Assembly (NCBI RefSeq): GCF_010500835.1
Contig: NZ_JAAAMJ010000008.1
Coordinates: 94,439 to 158,438 of the forward strand
Direction: 5' to 3'
DNA: 64,000 nt
Source: Aurantimonas aggregata
GTDB taxonomy: Bacteria; Pseudomonadota; Alphaproteobacteria; Rhizobiales; Rhizobiaceae
Shown here piece after piece: positions 17,163 through 25,584 of the stretch. The position numbers and the translations under genes were made by a program. Position 1 is the stretch's first letter. Each line of letters starts with the position of its first letter. The notes beneath the pieces are model-generated. The model was not told the origin of the DNA. It made no database searches and was given only the letters and a program-made list of their open reading frames with translations.

Positions 17163-18665
17163 ATGCCGCCTGCCGAGACCCCTTCGGGGCATCTTCCCGG
17201 AACCGATGCCTTCGAGCTGGCTCCCGTGCCGCTCTGGCTGGAGGATTTCAGCGGCGTCAAGGCGCTGCTCGACGACTGGCGGGCAAGCGGCGTCACCGAC
17301 CTTCGGGAGCATCTCGCCGCCGATCCCGAGCGGGTCCGGGAGGCCGCCCGCCGCATCCGCGTCATCGCCGTCAATCAGCGAACCCTCGAGCTCTTCGAGG
17401 CCAAGAGTTTCGCTGAACTGTCGGATAATCTCGACCAGGTGTTTTCCGGCGACATGCTGTCGACCCATGTCGACGAGCTTGCGCAGCTCTGGGAGGGGCG
17501 CGACGCCTTCACCAGCCTGGCCGTCAACTACACGCTCTCCGGCCGCCGCCTCGACGTGCAGCTGAAGGCGCGCATCCTGCCGGGTCACGAGGCCGACTGG
17601 GGCCGTGTCCTGATTGCCACCGAGGACGTTACCGAGCGCGAGTCCGGCCGCCGGCGGGTCGCCGAAAGCGCGGCTTTCGCCCGCGGCCTGTTCGAGCATT
17701 CGCCGATCTCCCTCTGGGTCGAGGATTTCAGCGTCGTCAAGCGGCTGATCGACGAGGTGCGCGAGCGCGGCGTCGTCGATTTCCGCACCTTTCTCGACGT
17801 GCATCCGGATTTCGTGACCCGCTGCATGAGCGAGATCAGGGTCATCGACGTCAACCGGCACACGCTCGAACTGTTCAAGGCGCCGGACAAGGCGACGCTG
17901 CTCGCCCGTCTTGCCGACGTGTTCCGCGACGCGATGGAGCAGCATTTCCGCGAACAGCTGGTGGATCTGTGGCAGGGCAAATTGTTCCAGCAGCGCGAGG
18001 TGGTGAACTACTCGCTGGAGAACGAGGAACTGCATGTCCACATGCAGTTCTCCGTGTTTCCGGGCTACGAGTCCGACTGGTCGCTGGTGCAGGTGGCGCT
18101 CGCCGACATCACCGCCCGCAAGAAGGCCGAGGCCTATCTCGAATATCTCGGCAAGCACGACATCCTGACGCGGCTCTACAACCGCTCGTTCTTCGTCGAC
18201 GAACTCAATCGTCTGGAGCGCAAGGGTCCGGAGCCGATCACGCTGGTCGTGGCCGACCTCAACGGCCTGAAGGACGTCAACGACACGCTGGGCCATGCCG
18301 CGGGCGACGCGCTGCTGCGGCGGGCCGGCGAAGTGCTGAACGAGGCGGTGGCCAAGCCGAGCCACGCCGCCCGGATCGGCGGCGACGAGTTCGTGGTGAT
18401 GATGCCGGCCAGCGGCGCCGAGGAAGGCGCCAGGATGATCGAGTCGATCCACGAGCTGGTGGAGGTGAACAACCAGTTCTACCCCGGCACGCCGCTGTCC
18501 TTCTCGCTCGGCATGGCGACCGCCGAGCCCGGCGAGCGGCTCGAGGACGCGGTCCGCCGCGCCGACCAGCAGATGTATGCTGCCAAGCGGGAGCATTATG
18601 CCAACGCCGACCGCAACCGGCGTCAGGACGGGTCGGGAGAGCTTCCCGCGGCGGCGTCGGGATAA
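17163..18665 (+). CDS. Diguanylate cyclase with two tandem sensor repeats
   Basis: A 500-residue protein that should make cyclic di-GMP. The C-terminal GGDEF domain (about residues 335-490) has an intact active motif IGGDEFVV near residue 405 and the substrate segment DLNGLKDVNDTLGHAAGD. No RxxD inhibitory site is seen just upstream of it. The N-terminal 330 residues contain two copies of one PAS-like unit, aligned by PLWLEDFSGVKALLDDWR and SLWVEDFSVVKRLIDEVR, each followed by a RTLELF/HTLELF strand. No membrane segment is seen, so it is probably cytosolic. ATG 17163 is chosen over earlier starts because of GAGGG upstream and the preceding hairpin. Confidence 0.88.
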   Translation: MPPAETPSGHLPGTDAFELAPVPLWLEDFSGVKALLDDWRASGVTDLREHLAADPERVREAARRIRVIAVNQRTLELFEAKSFAELSDNLDQVFSGDMLSTHVDELAQLWEGRDAFTSLAVNYTLSGRRLDVQLKARILPGHEADWGRVLIATEDVTERESGRRRVAESAAFARGLFEHSPISLWVEDFSVVKRLIDEVRERGVVDFRTFLDVHPDFVTRCMSEIRVIDVNRHTLELFKAPDKATLLARLADVFRDAMEQHFREQLVDLWQGKLFQQREVVNYSLENEELHVHMQFSVFPGYESDWSLVQVALADITARKKAEAYLEYLGKHDILTRLYNRSFFVDELNRLERKGPEPITLVVADLNGLKDVNDTLGHAAGDALLRRAGEVLNEAVAKPSHAARIGGDEFVVMMPASGAEEGARMIESIHELVEVNNQFYPGTPLSFSLGMATAEPGERLEDAVRRADQQMYAAKREHYANADRNRRQDGSGELPAAASG

Positions 18666-18741
18666 GCCCGCCATGCCGGACTTGCCGAAACCGCGCGATC
18701 CCGGCATGGATCGGCGCCTGCCACCAGGATAGCCGAGCCCG

Positions 18742-19323
18742 ATGCCGAACCAACCGTCCGCCCCCGTCAATCCCGTGCTGCTTGCCGTCGTCGGCGGGGC
18801 ACACGGCATCAAGGGCGAATGCCGCGTCCGCTCGCTCACCGAGGATCCGACGGCGCTCGGGGCCTACGGGCCGCTCTTCGACGCTTCGGGCAACCGCTAC
18901 ACCGTCGAGTCGGCGCGGCCGCAGAAGAACGTCGTCGTGGTGCGCTTCGCGGAGGTCCAGGATCGCAACCACGCCGAGCGCATCAACGGCCGCGAGCTCT
19001 TCGTCGACCGCTCGGTGCTGCCCGAGCCCGAGGACGACGACGAGTTCTATCTCGGCGACCTGGTGGGTCTCGCGGTGCAGACGATCGCCGGCGAGCCGGT
19101 GGGCAAGGTCGTCGCCTTCCATGACTTCGGGGCCGGCGACATCGTCGAGATCCAGCCGCCGGGCGGGCCGACGGTGATGATCCCGTTCTCGGCCGCCGCG
19201 GTGCCGGAGCTCGACGTCGAGGCCGGCGTGATGATCGTCGATCCTGTGGCTGCCGGGCTGGTGGAGACCGAAGACGACGACGCGCCGGGTCCGGAAGAAG
19301 CCGAGCCCTCCGGCGGCAGCTGA
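18742..19323 (+). CDS. rimM: 16S rRNA processing protein RimM
   Basis: A 193-residue ribosome maturation factor that acts on the 30S head with S19 and helps 16S processing. The N-terminal part LLAVVGGAHGIKGECRVRSL is diagnostic, and the PRC-barrel half contains DEFYLGDLVGLAVQT and the PFSAAAVPELDVEAG strand. An acidic tail of about 25 residues ends it. It lies in the rpsP-rimM-trmD-rplS set, though with a diguanylate cyclase and another gene inserted. Confidence 0.95.
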   Translation: MPNQPSAPVNPVLLAVVGGAHGIKGECRVRSLTEDPTALGAYGPLFDASGNRYTVESARPQKNVVVVRFAEVQDRNHAERINGRELFVDRSVLPEPEDDDEFYLGDLVGLAVQTIAGEPVGKVVAFHDFGAGDIVEIQPPGGPTVMIPFSAAAVPELDVEAGVMIVDPVAAGLVETEDDDAPGPEEAEPSGGS

Positions 19324-19414
19324 GCCGAATCCCCCGGCGGGTTTGCCTTCGCGACCGCGCCGACCTATCCCGTGACGGGAAGCGGGCCAGCCCGCGCAAT
19401 CATCGGGAGCCATC

Positions 19415-19717
19415 ATGATCATCGTCGCCGGAACCCTTCGCCTGTCGCAGCAGGACCTCGAATCGGTGCGCGCCGACGCGGTCGCGGTCGTCTCGGCGAC
19501 GCGCGCGGAACAGGGCTGCCTCGTCTACGCCTTCGCCGAGGATCTGCTCGAGCCGGGCCTGGTGCGGATCTACGAGGAGTGGGAAAGCCGCGAGGATCTC
19601 GCGCGCCACGGCAAGGCCGAGCACATCGCCGCCTGGCACGCCGCGCTGAAGCGCGTGACGGTGCTTGCTCGCGATCTGAAGATCATCGAGGTGGCCAGCA
19701 GCGAGCCGCTGGCCTGA
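19415..19717 (+). CDS. ABM-family antibiotic biosynthesis monooxygenase-like protein
   Basis: A 100-residue ferredoxin-like-fold protein of the ABM type. It starts [19 protein letters not shown] and carries the family's EQGCLVYAF and [15 protein letters not shown] segments, the latter with the conserved W-x-S. Relatives include YgiN-like quinol monooxygenases and heme-degrading enzymes; no substrate can be assigned. It lies between rimM and trmD and 8 bases before the latter, so it is probably co-transcribed. Confidence 0.85.
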   Translation: MIIVAGTLRLSQQDLESVRADAVAVVSATRAEQGCLVYAFAEDLLEPGLVRIYEEWESREDLARHGKAEHIAAWHAALKRVTVLARDLKIIEVASSEPLA

Positions 19718-19724
19718 GACGACC

Positions 19725-20408
19725 ATGAGCTTTCGCGCGAGCATCCTGACGCTCTATCCGGAGATGTTTCCGGGCCCGCTCGGCGTCTCGCTGGCCGGCC
19801 GCGCGCTGGAGCGCGGCGACGTCGCATTGGAGACCGTCCAGATCCGCGATTTCGGCGTCGGCCGCCATCGCATGGTCGACGACACGCCGTCCGGCGGCGG
19901 TGCCGGCATGGTGATGCGGGCCGACGTGCTGGCCGCGGCGATCGACCATGCGGCGCCGGCGGGCGATACAAGGCCGCGCCTTCTGATGAGCCCGCGCGGC
20001 CGGCCGCTCGACCAGCGCCGCGTCCGTGAACTTGCCGTCGGCGAGGGCGCGGTGATCGTCTGCGGCCGCTTCGAGGGCGTGGACGAGCGGGTCATCGCGG
20101 GCCGCGGGCTCGAGGAAGTGTCGATTGGCGACTACATCCTCTCGGGCGGCGAGATCGCCGCCCTGGTGCTGCTCGACGCTGTTGTGCGGCTCCTGCCGGG
20201 CGTCATGGGCAACGCCCTGTCCGGCGAGGCCGAGAGCTTCGAGGCGGGCCTCCTGGAGCACCCGCATTATACCCGCCCCGCCGAATGGGAAGGCCAGACG
20301 ATCCCGGCGGTGCTGACCTCCGGCGACCACGGCGCGGTGGAACGCTGGCGACGGGCCGAGGCGGAGCGGATCACCGCGGCGCGCCGGCCGGACCTGCTGA
20401 AGCGCTGA
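19725..20408 (+). CDS. trmD: tRNA (guanine37-N1)-methyltransferase TrmD
   Basis: TrmD places the m1G37 methyl group on tRNAs with G36, preventing +1 frameshifts. The SPOUT-fold trefoil-knot motifs are present: [36 protein letters not shown] and the segment [10 protein letters not shown]. At 227 residues it has normal length. It follows the ABM gene by 7 bases. A small hairpin (20414-20429) lies after the stop, in the narrow gap to the convergent acetyltransferase gene. Confidence 0.97.
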   Translation: MSFRASILTLYPEMFPGPLGVSLAGRALERGDVALETVQIRDFGVGRHRMVDDTPSGGGAGMVMRADVLAAAIDHAAPAGDTRPRLLMSPRGRPLDQRRVRELAVGEGAVIVCGRFEGVDERVIAGRGLEEVSIGDYILSGGEIAALVLLDAVVRLLPGVMGNALSGEAESFEAGLLEHPHYTRPAEWEGQTIPAVLTSGDHGAVERWRRAEAERITAARRPDLLKR

Positions 20409-20413
20409 CGACA

Positions 20414-20429
20414 AGGCGGGACGCCGCCT
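20414..20429. terminator. Hairpin between convergent trmD and DUF5996-GNAT genes
   Basis: A 6-base inverted repeat, AGGCGG GACG CCGCCT, fills most of the 25-base gap between the two stops. There is no T run on either strand, so terminator function is a guess. Confidence 0.35.
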
Positions 20430-20433
20430 CGGC

Positions 20434-21705
20434 TTAACGCTTGTCGAGCACGTCGTGCCACTCGGCATGGCGGTCGAACTGCGCCTTGGCGAATGGGCAG
20501 AGCGGCAGGATCAGGCGCCCGGCGGCCCGCGCGTCCTCCACCGCCCGCCGCACCAGATGTTCGCCGACCTTGCGGCCGCGCCAGGCGTCCGGAACGCTGG
20601 TGTGGTCGATGATCAGCAGGCGCGCGCCGGCGCGGCTGTAGCTCATCTCCGCCTCCAGCCCGTCGCCCCGCAGCAGATAGCGGCCCTTGGCCGGACCTTC
20701 CTCGCGCTGGATGCCGGCCGGGTCGATCGGCGTCGGCTCCGGCGCGTCCTCGGCAGCCGGGGCGGGGCTAGCCGCGATTTCGCGCGGCTGGCCGGCAATG
20801 CCCGGCGCGCATTCCAGCGCATCGCGGTCCCAGCGGCCAAGGCTGGCCGCCGCGAGATAGGTTGATTCCAGGAAGGCCAGCAGCGTCGCGTCCGGGTCGT
20901 CGGCACCCTGCACGGCGTCGTAGGGCAGGATGAACTCGCCGAGCCCGCTCGCCCAGAACGCCGCTTCCGGCTCGACCGTGGCAGCCGCGTAGCCGCCGGG
21001 TGTCGGATAGGCATAGGCGTAGAAGGCGGGATAATCGATGCCGCCACCGCCCGGCCAGAAGCCGGCCGAGGCGACCTCGTGGTCATAGGCCTCGCGGGTG
21101 ACGCTGTCGGGCAGGGCGGGGATGCCGCCGGGATGCAGCGGGGCCCTCTGGCCCGAGAAGCGGGTCACCGCCAGGTCGAAGCTGCCCCAGAAGAGATGCG
21201 AGGGGCTCTGCTTGCCGAGAAACGACGTGCGGAAAGCCTTGAACACCCGGTCGGCGGCGGCGGTCGCCCGGAAGAAGCGGGTGACGGCGTCGGCGTCATA
21301 GGGTCGGTCGCGGTGGTCGTCGACGAAGGCGAGCGGATCGGCGACCTCGTTGGGTCGGCCGTGGAAACGCGGCGTGCCGCCGAGCTCGTCGATCAGCGCG
21401 ACGAATCGGGCGTGGAACCCGGCGACCGTCATCGGCTCCAGCGCGAAGCTGACGATGCCACCGTCGCTGCTCGTGGCGATGACGCGGTGGTCGATGAGGT
21501 CGAAGACGATCTCGATGCCCGGCCCGTCCGGAACCGGCGACGTCGTCAGGCCGCGGGCCGTGACGTAGAAGGTGGCGGTCCAGGAATGGTTGAGCCACGG
21601 CGTGTGGGCCAGCCGGTACTTGCCGACGATCTGCAGATAGAGCTGCAGCGCCTGGCAGGTCTCCCGCCAGGCGAGATAGGGAATGTCAGGCCAGTGCCGC
21701 GCCAT
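20434..21705 (-). CDS. DUF5996 protein fused to a YjdJ-type GNAT domain
   Basis: A 423-residue two-domain protein. Residues 1 to about 300 match the DUF5996 family (starts WPDIPYLAWRETCQALQLYL; later YVTARGLTTSPVP and HLFWGSFDLAVTRFSG). A Pro/Ala/Glu-rich linker follows. The last 80 residues are a small YjdJ-type N-acetyltransferase domain with the acetyl-CoA loop VPDAWRGRKVGEHLV and the C-terminal LPLCPFAKAQFDRHAEW. DUF5996 has no known activity. I infer that the acetyltransferase acts on something bound or made by it, but the substrate is unknown. No signal peptide is seen. Confidence 0.85.
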   Translation of the reverse strand: MARHWPDIPYLAWRETCQALQLYLQIVGKYRLAHTPWLNHSWTATFYVTARGLTTSPVPDGPGIEIVFDLIDHRVIATSSDGGIVSFALEPMTVAGFHARFVALIDELGGTPRFHGRPNEVADPLAFVDDHRDRPYDADAVTRFFRATAAADRVFKAFRTSFLGKQSPSHLFWGSFDLAVTRFSGQRAPLHPGGIPALPDSVTREAYDHEVASAGFWPGGGGIDYPAFYAYAYPTPGGYAAATVEPEAAFWASGLGEFILPYDAVQGADDPDATLLAFLESTYLAAASLGRWDRDALECAPGIAGQPREIAASPAPAAEDAPEPTPIDPAGIQREEGPAKGRYLLRGDGLEAEMSYSRAGARLLIIDHTSVPDAWRGRKVGEHLVRRAVEDARAAGRLILPLCPFAKAQFDRHAEWHDVLDKR

Positions 21706-21785
21706 GGGTCATCTCCGGTCTCCATCCGGGAAGCCTAGCACCAGCCGCCGCGCGCCGCAGCCAGGACGCGGCACTGTCCACGGTT

Positions 21786-22538
21786 TCAGCCGGTGACGAA
21801 GTAATAGCCGGCGAGGAAAAGGCCGACGGCGACGACGAAGCAGCGCACCGCGATCTGCGGCACGCGCCGGGCGATCCAGACACCGGCATAGCCGCCCAGC
21901 GCGACGCCGGGAATCATCGCCAGCGCGCCGACCCAGTAGACGACCCCGCCTGAGACGAAGACGACGATGGCGACGATCGCGATGACGTTGGCCAGGACGT
22001 TCTTCAGCGCGTTGAGCCGATGGTAGTCGCCGCTTTCGGTGAGACCGAGCGTCGCCAGCATCATGATGCCCATGCCGGCGCCGAAGAAGCCGCCATAGAT
22101 CGCGGTGAGGAACTGCACGATCGGGCCGGCGATGCGGCTGCGGGGCGCCGTCTCGTCGCGGTCGCGCGACGGCGCGATCCAGGGACCCGCCGCGAAAAGG
22201 GCGGTGGCGGCGAGCAGCAGCCAGGGGACCAGCGCCGCGAACTCCTCGTTGTCGAGATAGAGCAGGAACAGCGCGCCGCCGAGCGAACCGACGATGGACA
22301 CCGCCGCCAGCACCAGCGCGCCGCGCCAGAACTTCTTGATATCCTTCAGATAGGCGAGCGACGACGTGAAATAGCCTGGAAGCTGCGCGATGGAGGCGGT
22401 GGCGTTGGCCACGATCGGCGGAACCCCGATCAGGCTGAGCGTGCCGAAGGTGATGAAGGTGCCGCCGCCGGCCACGGCGTTGATCGCTCCCGACAGGAAG
22501 CCGGCCACGAAAAGAAGGGCGATCATCAGAAGCGACAT
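21786..22538 (-). CDS. TSUP-family (TauE/SafE) permease
   Basis: A 250-residue polytopic membrane protein of the TauE/SafE (TSUP) family, which moves sulfite, sulfonates or other small anions. The N-terminal half-repeat signature GFLSGAINAVAGGGTFITFG and the matching second repeat AIYGGFFGAGMGIMMLA are both present. The start at 22538 (MSLLMIALLFVAGFL) is chosen because the frame upstream is Arg/Cys-rich and unlike the family. The cargo is not known. Confidence 0.9.
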   Translation of the reverse strand: MSLLMIALLFVAGFLSGAINAVAGGGTFITFGTLSLIGVPPIVANATASIAQLPGYFTSSLAYLKDIKKFWRGALVLAAVSIVGSLGGALFLLYLDNEEFAALVPWLLLAATALFAAGPWIAPSRDRDETAPRSRIAGPIVQFLTAIYGGFFGAGMGIMMLATLGLTESGDYHRLNALKNVLANVIAIVAIVVFVSGGVVYWVGALAMIPGVALGGYAGVWIARRVPQIAVRCFVVAVGLFLAGYYFVTG

Positions 22539-22817
22539 GGCAGGCTTTCGGGAGATATGCGAAGACCGGCGCGAGCAGGCAGATTCCGCGGCGGTTGAGG
22601 CGGGAAGCACTGCGCCATCGCATGATCGGCAGCAAAAGTGCAAGCGCCCGGGCCGCCAAGCAGGACATTGCCAACGGTTTTTGCGCGCTCTTCCTAGTGA
22701 CAATCGGCCCGAAGCCGTGTAAGGGCCAGTCCGATTTCCTCAGAATAACTTGACCGTCACGGCGGCCATGTCGGGGTTAAGACGCCTTTCCGGCATGAAA
22801 CGAATTGAGGCTATGCC

Positions 22818-23285
22818 ATGAACATTATTTCCGAACTCGATGCGGCCGAAGCTGCTCGCATCAATGCCATCCGCCAGATCCCCGAATTCTCGGCTGGCGA
22901 CACGCTGCGGGTGAACGTCCGCGTGACCGAGGGCACGCGCACGCGCGTCCAGGCCTATGAGGGCGTCTGCATCGCCCGCGCCGGTGCCGGCTTCCAGGAA
23001 AGCTTCACCGTCCGCAAGATTTCCTACGGCGAGGGCGTCGAGCGCGTCTTCCCGGTGTATTCGCCGATGCTCGATTCGGTCGAAGTCGTGCGGCGCGGCA
23101 AGGTGCGGCGCGCCAAGCTCTATTACCTGCGCGATCGCCGCGGCAAGTCGGCCCGTATCGTCGAGGCGACCAATGCCCGCGCGCGCAAGCTGAACGACGA
23201 CGCCCGCCAGATCGCCACCGAGGCGCGCGACAAGGCGAAGGCGGACAAGGAAGCCGCGAAGACGGCGCCTGCCGCCGCCGAATAA
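22818..23285 (+). CDS. rplS: 50S ribosomal protein L19
   Basis: Ribosomal protein bL19, at the 30S-50S interface. The conserved core includes [20 protein letters not shown], the following [11 protein letters not shown], and the C-terminal [14 protein letters not shown]. An Ala/Lys-rich tail of about 35 residues extends it to 155. A TGAGG ribosome site precedes the ATG. It lies apart from trmD, separated by two opposite-strand genes, unlike the compact enteric operon. A strong terminator follows. Confidence 0.97.
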   Translation: MNIISELDAAEAARINAIRQIPEFSAGDTLRVNVRVTEGTRTRVQAYEGVCIARAGAGFQESFTVRKISYGEGVERVFPVYSPMLDSVEVVRRGKVRRAKLYYLRDRRGKSARIVEATNARARKLNDDARQIATEARDKAKADKEAAKTAPAAAE

Positions 23286-23310
23286 GTCTCGAACTGTTCG
23301 AGATGACGCG

Positions 23311-23335
23311 AAAGCGGCCCTTGTGGCCGCTTTTT
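23311..23335 (+). terminator. Rho-independent terminator of rplS
   Basis: A perfect 9-base stem (AAAGCGGCC, loop CTTGT, GGCCGCTTT) is followed directly by more T residues (five in a row at 23331-23335). It lies 25 bases after the rplS stop. Confidence 0.9.
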
Positions 23336-23407
23336 GCGTTCGGGGAAGAGGAATTCAGTTGGGGGTCAGGCGGGGGGTGGACCGTGTCGCTCCTGACGCG
23401 CCGCCAA

Positions 23408-23650
23408 TCAACCGCCGCGATCGCCTTGCGCTGCCGTGGCGCGGACTGCCGAGGACCAGCCCCAGCCGATGCCGGCCCAGAGCCGCTCATGCGCCAGGTA
23501 GGTGAAGAAGCCGAGCAGGCAGGAGGCGAGCGCGAGGCCGCCGCCGGTGGTGAGCGAGCCGGTGAAGAGGAAGCCGAGCAGCGACATGGTCACGAGGCCG
23601 AGCGCTTGCCAGGATGCGGCCTTGGCGAGGCTCCGGCTGCGTGTCTCCAT
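23408..23650 (-). CDS. DUF2061 small membrane protein
   Basis: An 80-residue membrane protein matching DUF2061: METRSRSLAKAASWQALGLV, then two hydrophobic helices and the family-like FFTYLAHERLWAGIGWG. Function is unknown. I start at 23650 because AGGAG lies 9 bases upstream; the ATG six codons earlier encloses that ribosome site. Its 3' end faces the rplS terminator. Confidence 0.85.
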   Translation of the reverse strand: METRSRSLAKAASWQALGLVTMSLLGFLFTGSLTTGGGLALASCLLGFFTYLAHERLWAGIGWGWSSAVRATAAQGDRGG

Positions 23651-23870
23651 TGTGCTGACTCCTGGCAAGCCGAAACCGCCCGCGCGGCACGCGGCCGGCG
23701 GCGAAATCGATGGTGATGTTCGAAGTGCGGGACGAAGGCCGCGTAGGGCTCGTCGCTCGCGAGTGACACTGATCTTTTAGGCCAGGACCGCGTCATGCGG
23801 AATCCCGCGAATATTCATGCCGAGAGTCACGTTTGCAGATATTATTCTGGAATCGTGATAATCATCATCA

Positions 23871-24716
23871 ATGGACAAGAGAGATCGATCGAGGCTGTTC
23901 CGCGAGCGGCTGACTGCAGCCATGGCATCCCGCGGCATCTCCAAGAGCGCGCTGGCCCGCGCGACGCAGGCCGACCGCTCGACGGTCTCGCTGATTCTCT
24001 CCTCCGATGACGGCAGGTTGCCCAATGCGCAGTTCGCGGCGGAAGCGGCATTCGCCCTTGGCGTTTCCTGCGACTGGCTGCTCGGCCTGACCGACCGGCG
24101 CGAGCGCGGCGCCGACATGCTGGAAGCGGCGATGCGCATAGAGGAAGCGGCGCGGGCGCCGTCGGACGAATCGATGTATCGCTGGCATGAGGAGGCGCGC
24201 GGCTACAAGATCAGGCACGTGCCGGCGACGCTGCCGGACATGCTGAAATCGGAAGACGTGCTCCGCTTCGAGTATGGCGACTTTCTCGGCCGCACCTCTG
24301 ACCAGGCCATCGCCGACATGCGCCAGCGCCTCGCCTATCTGCAGGCGCCCGACACCGACTACGAGATCGCCATGCCGATCGACTCGCTGGAGGCTTTTGC
24401 TGCCGGGGAAGGTTACTGGCGGGGGCTGCCGGCAGCCGAACGCCGGGCGCAGCTGGAGCGGATGCGGCGCCTGAGCGAGGAGCTCTACCCCTCGCTCAGG
24501 CTCTATCTGTTCGACCGCAAGAAGGTCTTCTCGGCGCCGGTGACGATCTTTGGTCCGCTGCAGGCCGCGGTCTATGTCGGCCGTTTCTACATGGCGTTCC
24601 GCGAGCGGCGCCAGGTGCAGGAACTGACCCGGCATTTCGACGGGCTGGTGCGCGAGGCCGATTTCGAGGCCAAGCACACGCCCCGCTTCATCGAGGGCCT
24701 CGCGGTGCCGGACTGA
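23871..24716 (+). CDS. XRE-family helix-turn-helix regulator
   Basis: A 281-residue transcription regulator. The N-terminal 75 residues form a Cro/C1-type helix-turn-helix (LTAAMASRGISKSALARATQ, then RSTVSLILSS). The rest is an uncharacterised domain with many aromatic and acidic residues (EDVLRFEYGDFL, YWRGLPAAERRAQLERMRRL), possibly for ligand binding or dimerisation. AT-rich DNA with direct TCATCATCAA-like sequence precedes the ATG. Target genes are unknown; the neighbours, a DUF2061 gene and a cytochrome c gene, do not indicate one. Confidence 0.85.
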   Translation: MDKRDRSRLFRERLTAAMASRGISKSALARATQADRSTVSLILSSDDGRLPNAQFAAEAAFALGVSCDWLLGLTDRRERGADMLEAAMRIEEAARAPSDESMYRWHEEARGYKIRHVPATLPDMLKSEDVLRFEYGDFLGRTSDQAIADMRQRLAYLQAPDTDYEIAMPIDSLEAFAAGEGYWRGLPAAERRAQLERMRRLSEELYPSLRLYLFDRKKVFSAPVTIFGPLQAAVYVGRFYMAFRERRQVQELTRHFDGLVREADFEAKHTPRFIEGLAVPD

Positions 24717-24719
24717 TCC

Positions 24720-25208
24720 TCAGCCAGCCGGCATCGTCGGCGGCGCGAACACGATGTACGGCGTCGTCGGTTCCTCGCCGGGCGGGACATACGCCGGTGC
24801 CGGCTCACCCGGCTCGCCCAGCGACCGGATGTAGAGAAAGAGCGACCTTATGTCGGTCTCCGGCATGGCATGCAGGTTGAAATACGGCATCGGCGGCAGC
24901 GTCTTCAGCGTACTGAGATGCTTGACGAAGCCGGCCTCGTCCCGCTCGGCCGCGACGAGGCGAAGATTGCTGGGGTAGGTCGTGCCCCACGGGCCGCGAA
25001 ATCCGACACCCGATCCGGCGAGGGCCGTTGCCGGGTCGAGAATGCCGCCGGACTCGGGATAGCCGGCACTATGGCAGTCGTGGCAGCCGCTGACGACGGC
25101 GACGACGTGGCCGCGCTCGGCCGATGGGACGGCGTCGTCGCCGAAGGCCGGCAGCGCGGTAAGGGCGGCGCATGCTGCCGCGAGCGTGACAATGAAGCTG
25201 TGTCGCAT
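24720..25208 (-). CDS. Periplasmic monoheme c-type cytochrome
   Basis: A 162-residue secreted cytochrome c. A signal peptide (MRHSFIVTLAAACAALTALP) is followed by one heme site, CHDCH at residues 42-46. A distal Met ligand may lie in LKTLPPMPYF or nearby LHAMPETDIR. The Pro-rich C terminus ends in PTTPYIVFAPPTMPAG. It resembles class I cytochromes that pass electrons to oxidases or dehydrogenases, but no partner gene is adjacent. ATG 25208 is used; the longer frame has no signal peptide at its start. Confidence 0.88.
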   Translation of the reverse strand: MRHSFIVTLAAACAALTALPAFGDDAVPSAERGHVVAVVSGCHDCHSAGYPESGGILDPATALAGSGVGFRGPWGTTYPSNLRLVAAERDEAGFVKHLSTLKTLPPMPYFNLHAMPETDIRSLFLYIRSLGEPGEPAPAYVPPGEEPTTPYIVFAPPTMPAG

Positions 25209-25312
25209 GGTGAATCCCTGTGAAGTACAGATGAGCCGGCTGTTTCCGGCCCGGGCGGGCGGAATGCAGCATCGGTGTTTCATGCGTATTTCATGCCGGC
25301 ATCGACGTGCGA

Positions 25313-25340
25313 TTGTCCGGCGTCACACCTGTTGCTATAT
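25313..25340 (+). promoter_or_regulatory. Probable promoter upstream of leuC
   Basis: A TTGTCC at 25313-25318 and a CTATAT at 25335-25340 are 16 bases apart. This is close to the alphaproteobacterial housekeeping consensus (TTGAC, 17 bases, CTATAT). Transcription would start near 25347, at the ATG of a 42-codon frame, and run about 240 bases before leuC. Confidence 0.5.
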
Positions 25341-25347
25341 TGAGGCC

Positions 25348-25476
25348 ATGTTCCGGATCGCAAAACCGCGGGCGCGGCCGCTGCTGCCGACGAGCGAGGG
25401 CTTCGCCAAGCTCTCCGATCGCGCGCGCCTGCCCGGCCGGTTCTTCTACCGTCTGGTCGTCGCCGGCGGCCAGTAG
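25348..25476 (+). CDS. Possible 42-residue peptide ahead of leuC
   Basis: A 42-codon frame starting MFRIAKPRARPLLPTSEGFA is basic and ends in VVAGGQ. It begins seven bases after the predicted -10 element, so it could be read from a leaderless or nearly leaderless message. It is not Leu-rich enough to be an obvious attenuator peptide (5 Leu in 42). It may be chance coding. No similar protein is known to me. Confidence 0.3.
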   Translation: MFRIAKPRARPLLPTSEGFAKLSDRARLPGRFFYRLVVAGGQ

Positions 25477-25584
25477 CCGGACCCGTGCCGTCGCCTCGCC
25501 GCGACGCGACACCGATGCTTTCGCCGATTGCCATCCGACCCTTCGCGCTCGGCCGGGACCTTCCCGCCGACAAGGACGACCAAC

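Noticed and set aside
16674..18839. A 721-codon minus-strand frame opposite rpsP and the diguanylate cyclase
   Set aside because: Shadow frame; the plus-strand genes carry clear catalytic and ribosomal motifs.
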